Shown here: positions 6,614 to 12,366 of the stretch, piece by piece
How positions within the stretch are numbered: position 1 is the first letter of the stretch
Layout of the letters: every line of letters begins with the position of its first letter
Source of the DNA: a virus
IMG/VR virus record: IMGVR_UViG_3300037189_011856
Location: 1-48,662 of that record
Length of the DNA: 48,662 bases
Reading direction: 5' to 3' (one strand)
Notes under the pieces: model-generated
Told to the model about the DNA's origin: nothing
Databases searched by the model: none
Seen by the model: the letters and a program-made list of their open reading frames with translations, nothing else
Translations under genes and position numbers: made by a program

Positions 6614-6627
6614 TAAGTCATTGATTT
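6614..6627 (+). repeat. 14-bp dispersed repeat, copy 3
   Basis: TAAGTCATTGATTT, directly after the terminator stem. The identity with copy 4 continues for 19 bases (to TATATA) and is followed in both by a T-run. It lies 37 bp upstream of a promoter. Confidence 0.75.
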
Positions 6628-6664
6628 ATATATCTTTTTTTTTCAATAAATCCCCCCATAACCA

Positions 6665-6693
6665 TTTACTTTATTCGGCAAATATGCTAGAAT
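6665..6693 (+). promoter_or_regulatory. sigma70-like promoter of the small-gene run
   Basis: TTTACT (6665-6670), 17-bp spacer, TAGAAT (6688-6693). Predicted +1 is near 6700, only 5-8 bases before the double ATG at 6705/6708. Confidence 0.65.
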
Positions 6694-6704
6694 AGTCGGT
6701 ATAT

Positions 6705-6827
6705 ATGATGAAAAACTTTTTTAATGAAATTAAAATACCTTTATTGGCGTTCGCGATCATGGTATTATTTTCTTATTCTTCAATAGTTGCTTTTATTAAA
6801 ATAGCTGAATGGATGGGTAAAATATAA
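6705..6827 (+). CDS. membrane microprotein, 40 aa
   Basis: Tandem ATGs at 6705 and 6708 with no Shine-Dalgarno. The product, MMKNFFNEIKIPLLAFAIMV and on through LFSYSSIVAFIKIAEWMGKI, is one hydrophobic helix flanked by a Lys/Glu N-terminus and a short C-terminal amphipathic stretch. The stop TAA shares its last A with the next ATG. It is the first gene after the promoter, on a message with an extremely short leader. Function unknown. Confidence 0.5.
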   Translation: MMKNFFNEIKIPLLAFAIMVLFSYSSIVAFIKIAEWMGKI

Positions 6828-7204
6828 TGTGTGATAGAATGATTAAAAAAATTTCACCTGAATTAATGAATTATATCAAAAATTCTAATTCTAAAATTCG
6901 TGCTGATAAAAGCATTATTGGTGGTATAATGTCTGAAGATCCTAAAGATTGGGCTGATATGGGCATTTTTACTCTTGATGATTTAAAGAAATATGATTTA
7001 CAAATGTATATTTGGGATCGTTTTCGTGATGTGAATGGTTATCGTCCTCGTCATTTAAATTTTAAAAGAATGAATTTAAGTGAACTTGAAAAGATGGCTA
7101 ATTCTTTAAAAAATGAAAAAACTCTTGCTCAAAAAGAAAAAGAGTGGGAAAATCAACATAAACATCTTCTGAATCCAGAAGAATATATGAAAGGTATATT
7201 ATGA
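6827..7204 (+). CDS. conserved phage protein with RDVNGYRPRH motif, 125 aa
   Basis: The segment MYIWDRFRDVNGYRPRHLNF followed by a helix (LSELEKMANSLKNEK) matches a widespread small phage family with a YRDxxGxRPRH signature whose function is not known. The Arg/His cluster suggests nucleic-acid or phosphate contact, but that is a guess. The C-terminus is a charged helix. ATG 6827 overlaps the preceding TAA, and the gene overlaps the next by four bases. Confidence 0.7.
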   Translation: MCDRMIKKISPELMNYIKNSNSKIRADKSIIGGIMSEDPKDWADMGIFTLDDLKKYDLQMYIWDRFRDVNGYRPRHLNFKRMNLSELEKMANSLKNEKTLAQKEKEWENQHKHLLNPEEYMKGIL

Positions 7205-7515
7205 TATATTTAAATAAAAAAGACTTAAATAAAAATGTATATAAAGTAACTCAACAACATATTCTTACTACATCTTATTATGTAAAAGCAAATAGTAGAG
7301 ATGAAGCAATAGATATAGTGAGCGATTTTGGTGGAATTAATCACGATGAAATAAGATCGATTGTTGATGAAAATTCTGAACAACTATCATTAGATTTTGT
7401 AAATGCTGATTATGACAGCCAATCAATTGAATTCGTTGGTAAAGTAATTAGTGACGAAAATGACAATGACGAAGTAGAATTAGATAAACTTGCAACTGAA
7501 TTAAAAACAGCATGA
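7201..7515 (+). CDS. hypothetical acidic protein, 104 aa
   Basis: Not recognised. It starts in an ATGA overlap. The N-terminal half reads like a beta-helix-beta element (VYKVTQQHILTTSYYVKANS, then RDEAIDIVSDFGG), as in small phage proteins that handle inherited sequence motifs. The C-terminal part is very acidic (SDENDNDEVELDKL). No membrane segment and no cysteine. It ends in an ATGA overlap with the next gene. Confidence 0.65.
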   Translation: MIYLNKKDLNKNVYKVTQQHILTTSYYVKANSRDEAIDIVSDFGGINHDEIRSIVDENSEQLSLDFVNADYDSQSIEFVGKVISDENDNDEVELDKLATELKTA

Positions 7516-7778
7516 GAGCAGTATCAGTAAATCCAAGAATCGATCATTTCTATGCAGATGCATACGCAGATGCTTTAAAAACAGGAGAAATTTCTTTTGT
7601 AACTAATTATATGAATATAAACTATATTCTTATTGCTGAGATATTTTATAGTTTAAAACACAACCTTACTTTTGTAGATATATATGATAGCAACGAGGGT
7701 AGTTTTATAGATTGCAAAAAATTTAAAGGCAAAGTTTCAAAACTTCAACTTAAAGAATATTTCGAAAAAAAATGGTAA
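7512..7778 (+). CDS. hypothetical protein, 88 aa
   Basis: Not recognised. It begins MRAVSVNPRIDHFYADAYAD, with a central mixed hydrophobic region (FVTNYMNINYILIAEIFYSL) and a basic C-terminus (KLQLKEYFEKKW). One Cys. The start overlaps the previous stop by four bases, and the gene overlaps the next by seven. The position in a run of coupled genes is the main support. Confidence 0.6.
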   Translation: MRAVSVNPRIDHFYADAYADALKTGEISFVTNYMNINYILIAEIFYSLKHNLTFVDIYDSNEGSFIDCKKFKGKVSKLQLKEYFEKKW

Positions 7779-7945
7779 AAAAGAAACATTTAATTAACTT
7801 TGGCAAAAATGTTTGGGATGAAGATATCTTTATAGTAGAATATAAAGGTGCAAAAAACGTTTTACCAGAATCTGAAATAAAAAGATGGATATCTGAGATT
7901 GACGATTCTGAAACTTTCTTTGCAAGAAAAAACAATATACAATAG
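7772..7945 (+). CDS. hypothetical protein, 57 aa
   Basis: It starts at ATG 7772 inside the end of the previous gene and stops at TAG 7943-7945. The product begins MVKKKHLINFGKNVWDEDIF and ends with an amphipathic helix (EIKRWISEIDDSETFFARK). Not recognised. The overlap and the close spacing to the next gene (8 bases) support it. Confidence 0.5.
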   Translation: MVKKKHLINFGKNVWDEDIFIVEYKGAKNVLPESEIKRWISEIDDSETFFARKNNIQ

Positions 7946-7953
7946 GATACATT

Positions 7954-8235
7954 ATGATAGACTTAAATAAAGTAGTTGATGATTTAAATGATGTTTTAGA
8001 TTATATACAAGATGGAATGTATAAAGCAGCAACACGTCGAATATCTTTAATTAAAACAGATATAATTAAAAGTAAAAAATTTAGAGCAAAAAAAGTAAAA
8101 TCTAATTTAACTGTTGATGGATATTATTTTGATAGAACAGGCTCATATACTTTATATAAAGATGAAGTGGGCAAATCAACAATAATCAAAGAAAAAAATA
8201 ATCATGGGAAAACGAAGAAAAAAACAAGCAAGTAA
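7954..8235 (+). CDS. hypothetical basic protein, 93 aa
   Basis: Not recognised. An acidic N-terminal helix pair (MIDLNKVVDDLNDVLDYIQD) is followed by a lysine-rich beta region (KSKKFRAKKVKSNLTVDGYY) and a very basic tail (KTKKKTSK), so nucleic-acid binding is possible. A weak ribosome site (AGGA) precedes ATG 7954. The last 32 bases overlap the next gene in another frame. Confidence 0.6.
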   Translation: MIDLNKVVDDLNDVLDYIQDGMYKAATRRISLIKTDIIKSKKFRAKKVKSNLTVDGYYFDRTGSYTLYKDEVGKSTIIKEKNNHGKTKKKTSK

Positions 8236-8380
8236 TAAAGAACGAGTTTCTTCATTTGGTGCTGAATACGATATAAGCCCACCAAGAATAACGGAAGAAG
8301 AACGAGAAAAAATGATGCAAGAATTTTTATCAAAGGGTGGACAAATTCAACGTATAGGAAAGTTCGGAGAAAATGTCTAA
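8204..8380 (+). CDS. hypothetical protein, 58 aa
   Basis: It starts at ATG 8204 within the end of the previous gene and overlaps the next gene by eight bases. It begins with a basic segment (MGKRRKKQASNKER) and continues with PPRITEEEREKMMQEFLSKG, a helix common in short phage proteins. No membrane segment. Not recognised. Overlaps on both sides are the support. Confidence 0.45.
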   Translation: MGKRRKKQASNKERVSSFGAEYDISPPRITEEEREKMMQEFLSKGGQIQRIGKFGENV

Positions 8381-8570
8381 TTATTCTCAAAAAATTATAG
8401 TGCATTTTAATACCAGTGATGGTAAACAAATATCTCAAGTTTTTGAAAATAAAGATTTTGAAGTACTGCAAGTTGAAGCAGTGAGATATATGGATTCTTT
8501 AAAAGCATCAAATAAAACAGCAAAATTGACTAAAAAAACTCTTTTAATGGAGTTTCATTATAATCAATAA
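8373..8570 (+). CDS. hypothetical protein, 65 aa
   Basis: MSNYSQKIIVHFNTSDGKQI leads into a compact alpha/beta pattern (beta-beta-alpha-beta). The end, TLLMEFHYNQ, reads as a beta strand. No cysteine and no membrane span. Not recognised. It is the last gene of the run: its stop codon lies inside the left arm of the following hairpin. Confidence 0.55.
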   Translation: MSNYSQKIIVHFNTSDGKQISQVFENKDFEVLQVEAVRYMDSLKASNKTAKLTKKTLLMEFHYNQ

Positions 8571-8600
8571 TATAAGTCATTGATTTATATACCTTTTTTA
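8562..8600 (+). terminator. hairpin/T-tract ending the small-gene run
   Basis: AATCAAT (8562-8568) pairs with ATTGATT (8579-8585), followed by TATATACCTTTTTTA. The right arm is part of repeat copy 4. A weak intrinsic terminator. Confidence 0.5.
8573..8586 (+). repeat. 14-bp dispersed repeat, copy 4
   Basis: TAAGTCATTGATTT, identical to copies 2 and 3. Like copy 3 it is followed by ATATA, a T-run and, 27 bp on, a TTTACT promoter. Confidence 0.75.
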
Positions 8601-8613
8601 TTTTATGGAAGCA

Positions 8614-8642
8614 TTTACTTTTAGAGGGTTTTATAGTAGAAT
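8614..8642 (+). promoter_or_regulatory. sigma70-like promoter of the HTH gene
   Basis: TTTACT (8614-8619), 17-bp spacer, TAGAAT (8637-8642). Predicted +1 is near 8649. A ribosome site, AAAAGGAA, precedes ATG 8678. Confidence 0.65.
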
Positions 8643-8677
8643 AGAGGGTGAATTTAACAAATAAAAGGAAATATAAT

Positions 8678-8911
8678 ATGAATATGTTTGAATTAGTAAA
8701 TGAATATAAAGATAAAGGTCTTTCAAATAATGATATTGCTGATGAACTTGGCATTTCTATTAAACAAGTGAAAAATATTTTATCTAAAAGTGCCTATGAA
8801 ATTGATAGTGTTGAAAACGACTATAATCATGGTGCATATTATGATGATGATGCTTCTGACGTAAAAGATGAAATACTTTCTGAAGCTGGATATTATAATA
8901 ACAATTATTAA
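8678..8911 (+). CDS. small helix-turn-helix protein, 77 aa
   Basis: The start is ATG 8678, behind AAAAGGAA, rather than a GTG at 8648. Residues ~4-37 (YKDKGLSNNDIADELGISIK, then QVKNILSKS) form a classical HTH like those of sigma-region-4 and phage regulators. The second half is acidic (DYNHGAYYDDDASDVKDE). This suggests a DNA-binding regulator with an acidic tail, perhaps contacting RNA polymerase. A 16-bp perfect palindrome lies 20 bp downstream of its stop. Target and role unknown. Confidence 0.65.
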   Translation: MNMFELVNEYKDKGLSNNDIADELGISIKQVKNILSKSAYEIDSVENDYNHGAYYDDDASDVKDEILSEAGYYNNNY

Positions 8912-8916
8912 TATAC

Positions 8917-8923
8917 CTAAATA
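8917..8923 (+). promoter_or_regulatory. CTAAATA late-type promoter box (candidate)
   Basis: CTAAATA in the gap between the HTH gene and the gene at 8973, 49 bp before its ATG. Confidence 0.4.
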
Positions 8924-8930
8924 GGAATAT

Positions 8931-8946
8931 ATTAATTGCAATTAAT
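8931..8946. promoter_or_regulatory. 16-bp perfect palindrome, operator candidate
   Basis: ATTAATTGCAATTAAT is its own reverse complement. It lies between the late-type box and the ribosome site of the next gene, right after the HTH gene. It could be that protein's site; this is inference. Confidence 0.45.
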
Positions 8947-8972
8947 ATTAATTAAATAAGGAGTTTAAAATT

Positions 8973-9245
8973 ATGGCAGAAAACAAAAGATATGTATTCA
9001 TTCTTAAAGGCAAAAGAACGCATACAATCATATCTGATAGTGAAGCAAATGCAAGAGCATTCTTTACTGAAAATCCATCAGTAAATCAATATGAAATTAT
9101 TGATGTGTTAGAAGAAAATTTAGTGGTTGCGGAACCATATAAAATTCCAGAAAATCCAGAAGTAAACGTGCATACATCTGCTGAAATTCAACCACACACT
9201 TTCGACCCAACACCACCTGCTGGATCAATTAAAGTAGGATATTAA
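8973..9245 (+). CDS. hypothetical protein, 90 aa
   Basis: A good ribosome site (AAGGAG) precedes ATG 8973. The N-terminal ~45 residues (MAENKRYVFILKGKRTHTII, then SEANARAFFTENP) look like a beta-alpha-beta fold. The C-terminal half is Pro-rich and probably extended (PYKIPENPEVN, TFDPTPPAGS). Not recognised. Preceded by a CTAAATA box, so probably transcribed late. Confidence 0.6.
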   Translation: MAENKRYVFILKGKRTHTIISDSEANARAFFTENPSVNQYEIIDVLEENLVVAEPYKIPENPEVNVHTSAEIQPHTFDPTPPAGSIKVGY

Positions 9246-9266
9246 TACTTACTAAATTTTTATATT

Positions 9267-9629
9267 ATGCCTTTGATGCCAATATATTATACGAGTTTAA
9301 ATTTAAACCCTCGTGCATCTATGAAAAGTTCTAAAAAAAATAGACAAGCAAATTTGAACCATGAAGAATGGCTTAAATCGCGAGGGTTACACTCGAGTCA
9401 ATTATCAGCTAAAAAAACTGAAGATAAAACCCCAGCAAAATTTGATATACCACTTCGAAACGTTCCATATAATACTAATCATAATATTACAGGTTCTACA
9501 CCTAAAGCTGAGAGTAAAGTCTATACAGGTACATTAATTAAAGGGATTGCAACGATGCATAAATCAAATGCAGTTCCAATTATAAGCGATGAACAAGCAC
9601 AAGAAATATCTAAAATGAGAAGAGGATAA
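9267..9629 (+). CDS. conserved phage protein ending GIATMHKSNAVPI...MRR, 120 aa
   Basis: It starts MPLMPIYYTSLNLNPRASMK and has a C-terminal block TLIKGIATMHKSNAVPIISD...EISKMRRG. I know this block from many marine phages, where it lacks an assigned function; in relatives it is often a short protein near replication or structural genes. The middle is polar and probably disordered. No membrane span. It is followed after one base by the next ATG. Confidence 0.65.
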   Translation: MPLMPIYYTSLNLNPRASMKSSKKNRQANLNHEEWLKSRGLHSSQLSAKKTEDKTPAKFDIPLRNVPYNTNHNITGSTPKAESKVYTGTLIKGIATMHKSNAVPIISDEQAQEISKMRRG

Positions 9630-9630
9630 T

Positions 9631-9879
9631 ATGATAGAAGAAATTGCTATTCCATTGTTAATGATAGGTACTGGATTGTTTGGTCTTGGTTATTGGTTCG
9701 GTAGAGGAAATAAAGATAAAGAAGTTCCAAAAATAATTGATTGGACAATTAATCAATTAGTTGCCAATGGTTATATAAAAATGAAAAAAGAAACACTTTT
9801 TGGTATGCAAATGGAACGAATGGTGAGATGGAATGAAATGCCTGAAAAGAAACAAAAACTTAACAATCTTGAAAAATAA
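9631..9879 (+). CDS. membrane protein, 82 aa
   Basis: The N-terminal helix IAIPLLMIGTGLFGLGYWFG spans the membrane with a very short outside end. A basic cytoplasmic part follows, of about 60 residues with a helix IDWTINQLVANGYIKMK. It has no cysteine and no known domain. It begins one base after the previous stop and ends just before a sigma70-like promoter. Confidence 0.6.
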   Translation: MIEEIAIPLLMIGTGLFGLGYWFGRGNKDKEVPKIIDWTINQLVANGYIKMKKETLFGMQMERMVRWNEMPEKKQKLNNLEK

Positions 9880-9882
9880 TTC

Positions 9883-9911
9883 TTTACTTACACGATAAAA
9901 TATTATACAAT
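9883..9911 (+). promoter_or_regulatory. sigma70-like promoter of the gp33-gp59 operon
   Basis: TTTACT (9883-9888), 17-bp spacer, TACAAT (9906-9911). Predicted +1 is near 9918, four bases before ATG 9922, so the leader would be almost absent. It shares TTTACTTACA with the gp32 promoter. Confidence 0.65.
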
Positions 9912-9921
9912 AGACGTTGCT

Positions 9922-10275
9922 ATGACTATATTAACTGAAGATAAGATTAAAACTAAAATTTTAAATTACTGTCTGCATAAAGATATTACTAAATTAGAGT
10001 ATCTTTATGTAGACTTGACTATCCAAGTTCGAAGACTCAATAAATGGTTCTCAAAATATCTAGACATATTCTCAACACAAATGGATCTAGATCCGAATAG
10101 AAGTTCACCTATTTGGCAATTATATCACAAAAAATATAACGAATTAGAAGTTTATAAAGAAGCAATCAACACAATTCAACATAAGATTAAACTTTTTAAA
10201 ACCCCAAACTATATTCCATCAGTAAAGGAAGATACAAAATTAGAAATAGATAATGTTAAAGTTTTCAGATCATAA
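9922..10275 (+). CDS. hypothetical helical protein, 117 aa
   Basis: Not recognised. Long helices with heptad-like spacing (ITKLEYLYVDLTIQVRRLNK and ELEVYKEAINTIQHKI) suggest a coiled-coil or helical bundle. No Shine-Dalgarno before ATG 9922, and the promoter puts +1 only a few bases upstream. It overlaps gp33 by 23 bases and opens the operon leading to gp59, so a role near transcription or replication is plausible. In T4 the corresponding place is held by dsbA, to which I see no similarity. Confidence 0.65.
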   Translation: MTILTEDKIKTKILNYCLHKDITKLEYLYVDLTIQVRRLNKWFSKYLDIFSTQMDLDPNRSSPIWQLYHKKYNELEVYKEAINTIQHKIKLFKTPNYIPSVKEDTKLEIDNVKVFRS

Positions 10276-10486
10276 ATCTTTCTCTCAATTTATTGAGTTA
10301 AAAGTTCAAGATAAAAACAACTATGAATTCTATAATCATTTAGATGCTGTATTAGAATATGCTGCTGAAAATGATATTGAAGTAGATTCTCTTAAAAATT
10401 TAATACAGGGTTCTCTTAAGCAAAAGATTGAAGCAAATGCTATGGATAAGAATTTACTCCCTCGAACAGCCAAACTAAATATATAA
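10253..10486 (+). CDS. 33: late-promoter transcription accessory protein (gp33-like)
   Basis: 77 residues. The C-terminal half, VLEYAAENDIEVDSLKNLIQ and SLKQKIEANAMDKNLLPRT, follows the T4 gp33 pattern (YLEATTAFLEENSIP..., IIEKIQSEAIDENLLRPS). gp33 tethers RNA polymerase (beta flap) to the sliding clamp for late transcription. T4 gp33 is longer (112 residues); this one lacks most of the T4 N-terminus. It lies directly before gp59 (the TAA and ATG share a base), the same gene order as T4, which strengthens the call. Confidence 0.75.
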   Translation: MLKFSDHKSFSQFIELKVQDKNNYEFYNHLDAVLEYAAENDIEVDSLKNLIQGSLKQKIEANAMDKNLLPRTAKLNI

Positions 10487-11100
10487 TGGATGGCTATTCT
10501 GTTTATAAGATATACATTGCAAGTAAGTTACATTTTACAACTGACTATGATGTATTTAAAAAAAATGGTGCTATAAAAGGATATAAAGAGAAATATAATG
10601 TTCGCAATGATAAGTCTTTATTTGAAAAACTTGGTAGAAAATTTAAAAAACCGAGTGACGCAGTGGAGTATTTTGTTTCCAATTTTGCTGTCGGACATGA
10701 TGCTGTTGTTTATCATAGCAGTGTTGCTGACGATTTGTATAAAGATTGGATAAAAACAAAAGAATCTATTACTCACGTTTTTAAAGAAGATTGTAATACG
10801 ATTCTTAATTCTCTTACAACTAAGAGTAATAATTTATATTCATTTTCTGGAAGTACGATGCAAATACCAGAATTAATGAAACTGCATATAGGAAATCATA
10901 TAAAAGTACAGACGATTGTAATCCTAAATGCTTTTAATTCGTTTTTTGATAATTGGAAAACTCAAACCAATATCATATTTGCCGATGAGTGTCGTCGCAT
11001 CATTAAGGCAGAACGATTTGTGAAATTCGATCGTAAAAAAGTCGAAGACGTTTATAACAAATTTGTTATAGATATGAAAAAAAACGTTGATCTTTTGTAG
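10486..11100 (+). CDS. 59: helicase loader gp59
   Basis: 204 residues. The N-terminal part (GYSVYKIYIASKLHFTTDYD, then SLFEKLGRKFKKPSDAVEYF and SNFAVGHDAV) follows T4 gp59: KSVYKLYLMIKQH...YDV, FFQKLSEKYK, ISNLVANQDAW. T4 gp59 is 217 residues and all-helical. It binds fork DNA and gp32 and loads the gp41 helicase. Position between gp33 and gp32 is as in T4. In this window one small exported-protein gene separates it from gp32. Confidence 0.88.
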   Translation: MDGYSVYKIYIASKLHFTTDYDVFKKNGAIKGYKEKYNVRNDKSLFEKLGRKFKKPSDAVEYFVSNFAVGHDAVVYHSSVADDLYKDWIKTKESITHVFKEDCNTILNSLTTKSNNLYSFSGSTMQIPELMKLHIGNHIKVQTIVILNAFNSFFDNWKTQTNIIFADECRRIIKAERFVKFDRKKVEDVYNKFVIDMKKNVDLL

Positions 11101-11129
11101 TTTAACAACGTGACCAAAGGAAACTACAC

Positions 11130-11158
11130 TTGCTTTGCAAGTTATATTATGATATAAT
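11130..11158 (+). promoter_or_regulatory. sigma70-like promoter of the exported-protein gene
   Basis: TTGCTT (11130-11135), 17-bp spacer, TATAAT (11153-11158). Predicted +1 is near 11165. The -35 sits within a hairpin ACTTGC-TTT-GCAAGT (11128-11142), which could be an operator or a transcript end for gp59. Confidence 0.65.
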
Positions 11159-11183
11159 TATATTATAAACAAAAGGATATATA

Positions 11184-11375
11184 ATGAAAAATCTTTTAGT
11201 ATTATTATCTGCAGTATTATTTGCTGCATCTGTTTCAGCACAAACACCAGCACCTAAAGAAGCTAAATGTGTTGAAAAAGATAAAGATGGTAAAGCAATC
11301 ATCGACAAAAAAACTAATAAACCAGTTGTTTGTCCAAAAAAAGATGATAAAAAAGTAGAACCTGCTAAAAAGTAG
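11184..11375 (+). CDS. small exported protein, Lys-rich with two Cys, 63 aa
   Basis: A textbook signal peptide, MKNLLVLLSAVLFAASVSA, with cleavage expected before Q20. It leaves a mature ~44-residue, Lys-rich protein with two cysteines (C29 and C50) able to form one disulfide in the periplasm. There is a good ribosome site (AAAAGGA) and its own promoter. It is not a known T4 gene and interrupts the usual gp59-gp32 adjacency. Lack of a lipobox suggests a soluble periplasmic product. It could act in superinfection exclusion, lysis control or wall contact; no function is claimed. Confidence 0.65.
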   Translation: MKNLLVLLSAVLFAASVSAQTPAPKEAKCVEKDKDGKAIIDKKTNKPVVCPKKDDKKVEPAKK

Positions 11376-11378
11376 TTT

Positions 11379-11412
11379 CACTTTCCAAAGTGGGCGAGCA
11401 ATTGCCCACTTT
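11379..11412 (+). terminator. terminator / structured leader before gp32
   Basis: AAAGTGGGC (11387-11395), 8-nt loop, GCCCACTTT (11404-11412): a 9-bp GC-rich stem. AAAGTG can also pair with CACTTT at 11379-11384, so two exclusive hairpins exist. The 3' arm overlaps the -35 of the gp32 promoter. No U-run longer than three follows. Confidence 0.55.
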
Positions 11413-11438
11413 ACTTACAAGATAAATTAATATACAAT
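11410..11438 (+). promoter_or_regulatory. sigma70-like promoter of gp32
   Basis: TTTACT (11410-11415), 17-bp spacer, TACAAT (11433-11438). Predicted +1 is near 11445, leaving a ~28-nt AU-rich leader with AAGGAAA before ATG 11473. Confidence 0.65.
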
Positions 11439-11472
11439 ATACAACGTAACATACAAATACAAGGAAATACAT

Positions 11473-12366
11473 ATGGATATACAAAAATTAAAATCAATGA
11501 GTACTTCTGATTTTTCTAAAATATCAAACGAGTACGAAAAAATATCAAATCCCACAGCAAATTCAGATTCAAAAACTGACAATCGTTTTTGGAAATTAGA
11601 ACCAGATAAAGCTGGTAACGCAACAGCTGTAATTCGTTTTCTACCAAGAGTAGAGGGCGACGAATTACCATGGGTAAGAATATTTAATCATGGTTTTCAA
11701 GGACCAACAGGAAAATGGTATATTGAAAATTCACTTACTACTATTGGTGAGAAAGATCCAATATCTGAATTAAATAGTAAATTATGGAACTCAGGTATCG
11801 AAAGCAATAAAGAAATTGCTCGTAAACAAAAAAGAAGATTAGGTTATATTACAAACATTTTAGTTGTAAGCGATCCTAAACATCCAGAAAACGAAGGACA
11901 AGTAAAATTGTTTAAGTTTGGTAAAAAAATCTTCGATAAGATTATGGATAAAGCAAGACCTACTTTCGAAGACGAAAAACCTGTAAACGTGTTTGATTTA
12001 TGGAATGGTGCAGACTTTAGAATTAGAATGCGTAAAGTTGATGGTTATTCGAACTACGATCAATCAGCTTTCTTAGAACCAGCAGCATTATATGCAAGTG
12101 ATGAGAAAAAATTATTAGATCTAGTAAGTAAACAATATAAATTATCACCATTCATAGCAAAAGATCAGTTTAAATCTTACGAAGAATTATCTCGTAAATT
12201 AAATGAAGTATTAAATGATACAAATGGATCGGTTAAGAATGCAGCATCTATTTCTGAAATAGACGAAGAATATAGTGCTCCAAAAAAACCAGTTGCAACA
12301 ACAACTAAGAAAAAAGAAGAAGAAGATGTTCTTTCTTATTTTCAAGGAATAGCAAACAGTGAGTAG
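11473..12366 (+). CDS. 32: single-stranded DNA-binding protein gp32
   Basis: 297 residues. The order is a basic N-terminus (MDIQKLKSMSTSDFSKI), an OB-fold core (WVRIFNHGFQGPTGKWYIEN; RRLGYITNILVVSDPKHPEN; VKLFKFGKKIFDKIMDKARP) and an acidic, lysine-mixed tail (SEIDEEYS...KKKEEEDVLSYFQ) that in T4 recruits other replication proteins. It coats ssDNA in replication, recombination and repair. There is no cysteine, so the T4 His-Cys3 zinc site is missing, as in cyanophage gp32 (KWYIENSLTTIGEKDPISE takes its place). It has its own promoter. Confidence 0.93.
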   Translation: MDIQKLKSMSTSDFSKISNEYEKISNPTANSDSKTDNRFWKLEPDKAGNATAVIRFLPRVEGDELPWVRIFNHGFQGPTGKWYIENSLTTIGEKDPISELNSKLWNSGIESNKEIARKQKRRLGYITNILVVSDPKHPENEGQVKLFKFGKKIFDKIMDKARPTFEDEKPVNVFDLWNGADFRIRMRKVDGYSNYDQSAFLEPAALYASDEKKLLDLVSKQYKLSPFIAKDQFKSYEELSRKLNEVLNDTNGSVKNAASISEIDEEYSAPKKPVATTTKKKEEEDVLSYFQGIANSE

